64,000 nt of DNA from Cupriavidus nantongensis (GTDB lineage Bacteria > Pseudomonadota > Gammaproteobacteria > Burkholderiales > Burkholderiaceae), in NCBI RefSeq assembly GCF_001598055.1, contig NZ_CP014845.1, forward strand, positions 2,108,001-2,172,000. Direction: 5' to 3'. Made by a program: the position numbers and the translations under genes. Below the pieces are notes generated by a model. The model saw only the letters and a list, made by a program, of their open reading frames with translations, was not told the origin of the DNA and did no database searches. This document shows, piece by piece, positions 58,015-64,000 of this stretch (position 1 is its first letter; each line of letters begins with the position of its first letter).

Positions 58015-59364
58015 ATGACCGCAAGCATCCAGCAAAGCCCGATCGAGGCGGTGTTGCCCGATCTCGAGAAGTCCGCCTACGACAAGGTGTTCTGGCGCAC
58101 CGTGCCGCTGTTCTTCGTCTGCTACGTGGTCTCTTACCTGGACCGCGTCAATATCGGCTTCGCCAAGCTGCAGATGCTCGGCGACCTCGACCTGACCGAC
58201 AACGTCTATGCGCTGGCGGCCAGCATGCTGTTCTGGGGCTACGTGCTGTTCGAGATGCCGAGCAACCTGATCCTGCACCGCGTCGGCGCGCGCCGCTGGA
58301 TCTCGCGGATCATGATCAGCTGGGGCATCGTCTCGATCTCGATGATGTATATCGGGCCGCTGGCCACGCTGTTCCACACCACGCCGGCGAACGTGTTCTA
58401 TGTGCTGCGCTTCTTGCTGGGCGTATGCGAAGCGGGCTTCTTCCCCGGCGTCGTGCTGTACCTGAACCAGTGGTTCCCGTCGCACAAGCAGAACCGCGTG
58501 CTGGCCGGCTTTATGTTCGCGCTGCCGTTGAGCCTTTGCATCGGCGGGCCGGTATCAGGCTGGATCCTGCAGAACATGCAGGACACGCTGGGCCATCGCG
58601 GCTGGCAATGGATGCTGCTGATCGAGGGCCTGCCCGCAGTGATCCTGGGCATCGTGGTGCTGACCTGCCTGACCGATTCGGTCGACAAGGCGCGCTGGCT
58701 GAGCGCCGAGGAAAAGGCGCTGATCCAGCGCAACCTGGCCACCGAGAACGCGCACAAGGCCCATAACTTCGGCGCGGCGCTGAAAAGCCCGGTGATCTGG
58801 CTGCTGTGCGCGATCCTGCTGACCATGAACACCGGCTTCTACGGCCTCTCGTTCTGGCTGCCGTCGATCATCCAGGCGACCGGCCTCGACAACGTCTACC
58901 ACGTCGGCCTGCTGTCCGCGCTGCCATACGTGGTAGCGGGCGCATTCATCGTCGCCAATGCCATGCACTCGCACCGCACCGGCGAACGCCGCCTGCATGC
59001 CGCCATTCCGGCGGGGTGCGCCGGCATCGGCCTGATCCTGAGCGCTGCCTTTGCCAGCCAGCTGGGGCTGTCGCTGCTGCTGATCTCGGTCGCCGCAGCG
59101 GGCATCCTGGGCGTGGCGCCGCTGTTCTGGATCTTCTCGGGGCGAGCGCTCACCGGCGCGGCGGCCGCGGCTGGGCTGGCCATGATCAACTCGGTCGGCA
59201 GCCTGGCCGGCATCACCGGCGCCATGATCACCAATGTCGCCAAGAACGTCACGGGCAGTGTCAACAGCGGCACCTACGTGCTCGGTGCCTGCCTGCTGTT
59301 GTGCTGCGCGCTGATCCTGCTGCTGCCGCGCGCCATCGTCTCGGCCGACGCGCCGCGGCGCTGA
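58015..59364 (+). CDS. MFS anion transporter (ACS family)
   Basis: 449 aa, 12 predicted helices. The family signature SYLDRVNIGFAKLQM follows the first helix, then LFWGYVLFEMPSNLILHRVG and FLLGVCEAGFFPGVVLYL, as in the anion:cation symporters for sugar acids, phthalate and tricarballylate-like acids. Start 58015 with GGAGAC upstream. It opens an operon with the citryl-CoA lyase-like and CoA-transferase genes, so it probably brings in their tricarboxylate or hydroxy-acid substrate. Confidence 0.9.
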   Translation: MTASIQQSPIEAVLPDLEKSAYDKVFWRTVPLFFVCYVVSYLDRVNIGFAKLQMLGDLDLTDNVYALAASMLFWGYVLFEMPSNLILHRVGARRWISRIMISWGIVSISMMYIGPLATLFHTTPANVFYVLRFLLGVCEAGFFPGVVLYLNQWFPSHKQNRVLAGFMFALPLSLCIGGPVSGWILQNMQDTLGHRGWQWMLLIEGLPAVILGIVVLTCLTDSVDKARWLSAEEKALIQRNLATENAHKAHNFGAALKSPVIWLLCAILLTMNTGFYGLSFWLPSIIQATGLDNVYHVGLLSALPYVVAGAFIVANAMHSHRTGERRLHAAIPAGCAGIGLILSAAFASQLGLSLLLISVAAAGILGVAPLFWIFSGRALTGAAAAAGLAMINSVGSLAGITGAMITNVAKNVTGSVNSGTYVLGACLLLCCALILLLPRAIVSADAPRR

Positions 59365-59410
59365 GCGCGGATGCCTTCCGGCCCGCCAACGTTTTCAGAC
59401 AGGAGACACC

Positions 59411-60205
59411 ATGGGAACACAAGCCTTGCGATCGGACATGGGCTGGAGCACGGCCGACCGCATCACGGTGCGCGGACTGGACTTGTGCCAGGACGTTCTG
59501 GGCCAGCTCGCGCTGGGTGACTTCGCCTTTCTCGAGGTCACCGGCAGGAAGCCGGACGCCGCCGAGTCGACGGTATTCAACGCCATCCTGGCAGTGCTGG
59601 TGGAGCACGGCATGACGCCTTCGGCGATGGTGGCACGGCTGACCTACCTGGGCGCACCGGAATCGATGCAGGCCGCGATCGCCGCCGGCCTGTGCGGCAT
59701 GGGCACCACCTTCGCCGGCACGGCCGAAGGCGCGGCGCGCCTGCTGCAGGAGGCGCTGCCCCTGGGCACGGCCCGCGAATACGACGTGGCCGGGACCGCC
59801 GCGCGCATCGTGCAGCAGCATCGCCAGCAACGGCTGCCGGTGCCCGGCATCGGCCACCCCGTGCACAAGCCGGTCGACCCGCGGGCCGTCCGGCTGTTCG
59901 CCATCGCCGAGGAAAACGGCCTGGCCGGACCCTATGTCGCGCTGATGCAGGCGATCTCGCAAGAGGCCGAGCGCGCCTTCGGCAAGCCCGGCCAGCTGCC
60001 CGTGAACGCGACCGGTGCCATCGGCGCCATCGCCTCCGAACTCGGCCTGTCGTGGAAGCTGTGCCGCGGACTGGCGGTGGTAAGCCGCGCAGTCGGCCTG
60101 CTCGGCCACCTGGCCGAGGAAATCGAACACCCCATCGCCAATACGCTATGGGTGCGCACCGAAGAAGAAGCATCGTCGCACCTCGTGCCGAAGGAGCCGC
60201 AATGA
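59411..60205 (+). CDS. Citryl-CoA lyase-like protein (short citrate synthase fold)
   Basis: 264 aa, matching the C-terminal catalytic half of citrate synthase. The active-site stretch GIGHPVHKPVDPRAVRLF is near residue 147, and ATGAIGAIASELGLSW follows. Proteins of this length cleave citryl-CoA to acetyl-CoA and oxaloacetate, or act on related acyl-CoAs. ATG 59411 with AGGAGA upstream; its stop overlaps the start of the CoA transferase (ATGA). The pair implies activation of an acid as CoA thioester followed by carbon-carbon cleavage, without ATP. Confidence 0.85.
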   Translation: MGTQALRSDMGWSTADRITVRGLDLCQDVLGQLALGDFAFLEVTGRKPDAAESTVFNAILAVLVEHGMTPSAMVARLTYLGAPESMQAAIAAGLCGMGTTFAGTAEGAARLLQEALPLGTAREYDVAGTAARIVQQHRQQRLPVPGIGHPVHKPVDPRAVRLFAIAEENGLAGPYVALMQAISQEAERAFGKPGQLPVNATGAIGAIASELGLSWKLCRGLAVVSRAVGLLGHLAEEIEHPIANTLWVRTEEEASSHLVPKEPQ

Positions 60206-61407
60206 AAATCCTGCAGAACATCCGCGTTATCGAGATCGGCCGCTTCATCACCGCGCCGCTGGCCGCGCAATTGCTGGGCGAGCTCGGCGCCGAGGTCATC
60301 AAGATCGAATCGCCCCGGGTGGTCGACCCGTTCCGCACCTTCGACGGCGGCATGTATGCCGGGCATTTCCAATCCCATAACCGCAACAAGCGCTCGCTGG
60401 CGCTCGACTTCGCCACGCCCGATGGCCGCGAAGTGCTGCAGCAACTGCTGCGCGACGCCGATGTCCTGCTGCTGAACATGCGGCCCGGCAGCGACACCAA
60501 GCTGGGGCTGGACGCGGAACACCTGCACCAGGTCAATCCGCGGCTGGTGCATTGCTCGATCACGGGCTTTGGCGCCGACGGCCCCTACGCGGATCGCCCC
60601 GCGTTCGACAACGTCGGGCAGGCGCTGTCCGGCTGGATGTCGATGTTCCATCGCGGCACCGATGCGCGCGTGCCCGGGCCGCCGGTGTCCGACACCATTT
60701 CCGGCGTCTACGCCTGCATCGGCATCCTCGGAGCGCTGGTGGAGCGCGCCACCACCGGGCGCGGCCGCAAGGTAGAGGTGTCCATGCTCGAAGCGATGAT
60801 CGCGCTGGCGACCGAGCCGCTGGGGCAGTTGTCTGCCTATGGCAGCGCGCCGGAGTTCTTCAGCCGCGCGTCGAAATCGCAGTCGTACCTGGTCACGTGC
60901 CGGTGCGGGCGCCGCATCGGGATTCACCTGTCGTCGCCGGAGAAGTTCTGGCAAAGCCTGCTCGACGCGATCGAGCGCCCGGACCTGGCGCAGGCCTATC
61001 CCGACCGCATGAGCCGCGTGCAGGGCTATGACGCCATTGCCGCCGAACTCGGCGCCGTGTTCGCCACCGCCGATCGCGACACCTGGATGGCGCGGCTGCA
61101 GCAGCATGATGTGCCGGCGGCGCCGGAGCTGCGCCTCGACGAACTCGAAGACGATGCGCAGGTGCGCCACCTCGGCATCTTCTATCAGATGGAGCATCCC
61201 GAGTATGGCGCGGTGCGTGCGGCCAACCGCGCCATCCGCTACGATGGCGACAACGGCAGCGGCTTCCGCGTGCCGCCCGCATTCGGCGAGCACTCGGTCG
61301 AACTGCTGCGCGAGGCCGGCTTCGACGCGGCACGTATCGAGCAGCTGCTCGCTTCGCGCACCGTCGTCGACTATCACCGGCAGCCCGCCGGCACTACGCC
61401 CGGCTGA
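60202..61407 (+). CDS. CaiB/BaiF-family CoA transferase, partner of the lyase
   Basis: 401 aa. [20 protein letters not shown] with EVIKIESP at the N-terminus, [13 protein letters not shown], and the catalytic aspartate region [12 protein letters not shown] (about residue 164). AAGGAG lies within the end of the lyase gene, and ATGA overlap couples the two. It most likely loads CoA onto the acid imported by the MFS transporter. A single-chain CaiB type is used here instead of the classical citrate lyase complex. Confidence 0.9.
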   Translation: MKILQNIRVIEIGRFITAPLAAQLLGELGAEVIKIESPRVVDPFRTFDGGMYAGHFQSHNRNKRSLALDFATPDGREVLQQLLRDADVLLLNMRPGSDTKLGLDAEHLHQVNPRLVHCSITGFGADGPYADRPAFDNVGQALSGWMSMFHRGTDARVPGPPVSDTISGVYACIGILGALVERATTGRGRKVEVSMLEAMIALATEPLGQLSAYGSAPEFFSRASKSQSYLVTCRCGRRIGIHLSSPEKFWQSLLDAIERPDLAQAYPDRMSRVQGYDAIAAELGAVFATADRDTWMARLQQHDVPAAPELRLDELEDDAQVRHLGIFYQMEHPEYGAVRAANRAIRYDGDNGSGFRVPPAFGEHSVELLREAGFDAARIEQLLASRTVVDYHRQPAGTTPG

Positions 61408-61435
61408 GGCGGTTGCGGTCAACCATGATCCCCCC

Positions 61436-61927
61436 ATGATCGAACTCGACAAAATCGACCTCAGGATACTGTCCGAGCTTCAGCGCGACGCCAGCCTCAC
61501 CAACGTGGAGCTGGCCGCGCGCGTCAACCTGTCGCCATCGCCTTGCCTGGCGCGCGTGCGCGCGCTGAAGCAGTCAGGGCTGATCAGCAAGCATGTCACG
61601 CTGCTGGATCCGCGCAAGCTTGGCCTCAACGTCAACGTGTTTATCCAGGTCAGCCTGGAGAAGCAGACGCGCGCCGGGCTGGAATCGTTCGAGCGCGCCG
61701 TGCTGGCGCTGCCGCAGGTGATGGAGTGCTACCTGATGAGCGGGGATTCCGATTACCTGATCCGGGTGCTGGTGTCCGAAGTACAGGCGCTCGAGCACTT
61801 TATCGTCGACAAGCTGACGCGGCTGGCCGGCGTGGCCAGCATCCGCTCCAGTTTTGCGCTCAAGCAGGTGAAGTACCAGACCGCGCTGCCGCTGCCCGAG
61901 CCGGTGCAGAAGAAGCAGGGACGCTAG
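61436..61927 (+). CDS. Lrp/AsnC-family regulator
   Basis: 163 aa: N-terminal helix-turn-helix ([20 protein letters not shown], then [20 protein letters not shown]) and the C-terminal RAM ligand domain ([19 protein letters not shown]). Lrp proteins sense amino acids or related small molecules. It lies 28 bp after the CoA transferase, on the same strand, and may be part of that operon. No ribosome-binding site stands out. Confidence 0.9.
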   Translation: MIELDKIDLRILSELQRDASLTNVELAARVNLSPSPCLARVRALKQSGLISKHVTLLDPRKLGLNVNVFIQVSLEKQTRAGLESFERAVLALPQVMECYLMSGDSDYLIRVLVSEVQALEHFIVDKLTRLAGVASIRSSFALKQVKYQTALPLPEPVQKKQGR

Positions 61928-62083
61928 CCGCACGCGCGCTTTGCCGCGGTCTCCGCAGCAACCCCAATTGTTGCCCGCCACACTCCCCCGGTACATTCAC
62001 GTCGGCCATGCCGGCCGCAGCAGGATCGCGGGGCGGTTGCCCTGCGCAGGCGGGCCGAACGACTGAACCAACAGGAGCAGCAG

Positions 62084-62938
62084 ATGGCAGAGCGGTACCC
62101 GGCGCAGATTCTTCAGGGCGAGTTCGGGCGTGCCACGATCAACACCACCGAGCAGCCCATTGTCGAGCACGCCCATCGCGAGTTCAACGTCATCATCAAG
62201 CTCAGCGGCGCGGATACCACCTTGCAGTCGGGCGAGGCTTCGCTGTCGGTCGACGACGACTCGGTGGTCCTGCTCAATCCGTGGGTGGTGCACGCCAAGC
62301 ATCCCAGCGACAACGGTCCCGCCACGATCCTGTCGCTGTTCCTGAACCCCTGCTGGCTCGCGAGCGAATTCCCGCACACCGCGCCGCACCTCGATCACCT
62401 GTTTCCCGCGCCGCGGGTCGCGCGGGTCGACGAGTTGCGCGAAACCGTAAAGCTGCTGGTGGCCGCGATCTCGATGCGCTCGCTGGCATCGCCCGGGCTG
62501 TGCGAGGATCGCCTGAAGGCGGTGGTGGACACGGTGGTGCGGCACTATGCGAAGCTCGATGCCGCGGGCGCGGCGCTGCGCCATGCGCGGCCGAGCGACC
62601 GCCGCATCCGCAAGGCCATTGCCTATATCCACGAACACGCTGCCGAGAATCCGAAGGTCGGCGACATTACGCGCTCGGCCGGCATCTCGCGCTCGCATTT
62701 CTTTGCGCAGTTCAGCCGCTGTACCGGGGTTTCGCCGCGGCACTACATCGACAGCCTGCGCCTGGGCATCGCCACGCGCTGGCTTGCCACCACCGACCGG
62801 CCGCTGACCGACCTGGCCGACGAACTCGGCTTCGGCACCCACAGCAACTTCACGCGCTTCTTCACCCGGCACATGGCGCTGTCGCCGAGCGAATTCCGCC
62901 GGCGCGCGACCGATGTCGCGCTGCTGGAGCGGCAGTGA
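62084..62938 (+). CDS. AraC-family transcriptional regulator
   Basis: 284 aa: N-terminal cupin-like domain (TTEQPIVEHAHREFNVIIKL; LNPWVVHAKHP) and C-terminal double helix-turn-helix (VGDITRSAGISRSHFFAQFS; LTDLADELGFGTHSNFTRFF). AGGAG precedes ATG 62084. It converges with the glutathione transferase gene, ending 3 bp before it. The 156 bp upstream holds its promoter region and no gene. The target is unknown. Confidence 0.9.
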   Translation: MAERYPAQILQGEFGRATINTTEQPIVEHAHREFNVIIKLSGADTTLQSGEASLSVDDDSVVLLNPWVVHAKHPSDNGPATILSLFLNPCWLASEFPHTAPHLDHLFPAPRVARVDELRETVKLLVAAISMRSLASPGLCEDRLKAVVDTVVRHYAKLDAAGAALRHARPSDRRIRKAIAYIHEHAAENPKVGDITRSAGISRSHFFAQFSRCTGVSPRHYIDSLRLGIATRWLATTDRPLTDLADELGFGTHSNFTRFFTRHMALSPSEFRRRATDVALLERQ

Positions 62939-62941
62939 ACG

Positions 62942-63562
62942 CTAGACGCGCCGCTGCCCCGTCATCGGCGAGAAGGCAGCGCGCTGGCCGATGCGGGCGT
63001 ACCACGCGTCCAGCGCCGGAAACTGTGCGCACGCCGGCTCCATGATCTTCCAGAGGTTGTAGCTGATTGCGAGCGGGATATCGGCAATGGTGAAGCGCTG
63101 GCCCGCGAAATAGTCGCGCCGCCCGAGCGCGCGGTCGGCCAGGCGCAGCAGCGCCACGATGCCGTCGCGCGCGGCCTCGATTTCCTGCGCGGTGGGCGGC
63201 GTACTGCGCGGCTTGACGACGAGCACCGCCAGCGCGCGCACGGCCGGCGCCAGGTGCGCGCACTGCCAGTCCATCCATTGATCGATGGTGGCGCGCACGC
63301 GCAGGTCGTCCGAGGTCAGCCGCCCGTGCGGATCCCTGGCAGCCAGGTAGCGTAGGATGGCATGCGACTCCCAGATGGCATGGCCGTCGTCTTCGAGCGT
63401 CGGCACGCGACCGTTCGGATTCCTGGCCAGGTATTCGGGCGTATCCGTGCCGCCGGCGGCACCGCCGGTCTCCTTCAGGACATAGTGCAGGCCCAGCTCC
63501 TCGCAGGCCCACAGCACCTTCTGCACGTTGGGCGAGCCACGGTGGCCCCAGACAATCAGCAT
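62942..63562 (-). CDS. Glutathione S-transferase
   Basis: 206 aa. N-terminal thioredoxin-like domain (MLIVWGHRGSPNVQKVLWAC; NPNGRVPTLEDDGHAIWESH AILRYLA, with the conserved cis-proline and Glu-Ser) and all-helical C-terminal domain (FTIADIPLAISYNLW). SPNVQK marks the glutathione-activating serine region. Strong GGAGG before the ATG. It follows the GlcG-like gene by 33 bp on the same strand, so the two may be co-transcribed. Confidence 0.92.
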   Translation of the reverse strand: MLIVWGHRGSPNVQKVLWACEELGLHYVLKETGGAAGGTDTPEYLARNPNGRVPTLEDDGHAIWESHAILRYLAARDPHGRLTSDDLRVRATIDQWMDWQCAHLAPAVRALAVLVVKPRSTPPTAQEIEAARDGIVALLRLADRALGRRDYFAGQRFTIADIPLAISYNLWKIMEPACAQFPALDAWYARIGQRAAFSPMTGQRRV

Positions 63563-63595
63563 CGATCCTCCTTGCGATGGTGATGGCGATGCGCG

Positions 63596-64000
63596 CTATT
63601 GCGCGCGCACGGGCGGCGTCACCGAGCCGCCGATCGACTCGATCGCGCGCGTCAGCGTCTCTTCCTCGAGCTCGGCCTGGCCGCCGCTTGCCGCCACAGC
63701 TCCGATCAGCGTTGCGTCGACCCAGACCGGCAGCGAGCCGATCGCAGGCAGCAGCGGCGCGCCGTATCCCAGCGAGGCGATATTGCCCCACACCATCGGA
63801 TGGTCCACATAGCGCTGGCGCAGCGCGCGCCCCGACTGCCCGCCGGTGGCCACGCAGGCAAAGGCCTTGCCGCGCGCCACTTCCATCGTGACAAAGGGCG
63901 CGCCGTCCATGCGCGCGGCGGCAACCAGGTGCCCGGCGCTGTCGATCACGACAAAGCTCAGTGCGCTGCCATGGGCTTGCGCCTGCCGCATGGCGCTTTC
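63596..64000 (-). CDS. GlcG/HbpS-family protein, N-terminus outside window
   Basis: The frame is open to the right edge. FVVIDSAGHLVAAARMDGAP, TMEVARGKAFACVATG and IGAVAASGGQAELEEETLTR are the hallmarks of the GlcG/HbpS fold, found as heme- or cobalamin-binding proteins and as small accessory proteins in glycolate and propanediol loci. An ATG at 63991 exists, but family members have about 20 residues before this point, so the true start is probably beyond base 64000. Confidence 0.82.
   Translation of the reverse strand, partial: ESAMRQAQAHGSALSFVVIDSAGHLVAAARMDGAPFVTMEVARGKAFACVATGGQSGRALRQRYVDHPMVWGNIASLGYGAPLLPAIGSLPVWVDATLIGAVAASGGQAELEEETLTRAIESIGGSVTPPVRAQ

Noticed and set aside
61543..63045. 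500-codon plus-strand frame across the Lrp and AraC genes
   Set aside because: Out-of-frame reading of two clear regulators, no motif of its own.

Overview
The window looks like chromosome, chromid or megaplasmid sequence from a GC-rich betaproteobacterium of the Burkholderiaceae, most like Cupriavidus/Ralstonia. This is inferred from codon use, gene families, the divergent pobA/pobR pair and the 4-hydroxyacetophenone/hydroquinone-type catabolic cluster; no rRNA or other species marker is present. Most of the DNA is accessory catabolic and regulatory gene content.

Left part (1-9245, all on the minus strand): one tightly packed operon. In transcription order it carries a broken DUF1302 outer-membrane protein gene, a saccharopine-reductase-like protein, an enoyl-CoA hydratase, a 598-aa acyl-CoA dehydrogenase, etfB, etfA, a GFA-family zinc protein, a second acyl-CoA dehydrogenase and an acyl-CoA ligase cut by the window edge. 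Together they describe activation of an unknown acid to its CoA thioester, dehydrogenation, hydration, and electron transfer through a private ETF. Next come a large MalT-like (LAL) regulator, a stub of a TetR repressor, a paralogue of the 598-aa dehydrogenase, a proton-translocating transhydrogenase (pntA, pntB), an IS110-family transposase remnant, an OmpW-like porin and a second LAL regulator. By eye, 9-23 kb is less GC-rich than the rest and holds several broken genes, as expected of an acquired and decaying island.

Middle part (22.9-34 kb): pobA and pobR for 4-hydroxybenzoate, a truncated HAD gene, an ArsR-type regulator behind three 19-bp direct repeats, a small acidic protein, a zinc alcohol dehydrogenase, a cardiolipin-synthase-like lipoprotein, an amino-acid permease and a secreted amidohydrolase.

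Hydroquinone part (33.7-46.5 kb, minus strand): a LysR regulator followed by genes in the order of the published hapCDEFGHI cluster: two-subunit hydroquinone dioxygenase, semialdehyde dehydrogenase, maleylacetate reductase, intradiol dioxygenase, YciI-like protein and Rieske ferredoxin. The same-strand run continues into a complete branched-chain-type ABC importer and a porin. Uptake, ring cleavage and conversion to beta-ketoadipate are thus encoded together. The hapA/hapB genes for 4-hydroxyacetophenone attack are not in the window.

Right part (46.6-64 kb): a LysR regulator, a cupin, a PaaX-type regulator divergent from a CoA-transferase gene, a frameshifted fatty-acid desaturase, an alginate-export-type porin, an isochorismatase-like hydrolase, a stand-alone pyruvate dehydrogenase E1, a GntR-MFS-citryl-CoA lyase-CoA transferase module with two predicted GntR operators, Lrp and AraC regulators, a glutathione transferase and an edge-cut GlcG-like protein. 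No tRNA, rRNA or CRISPR array was seen.
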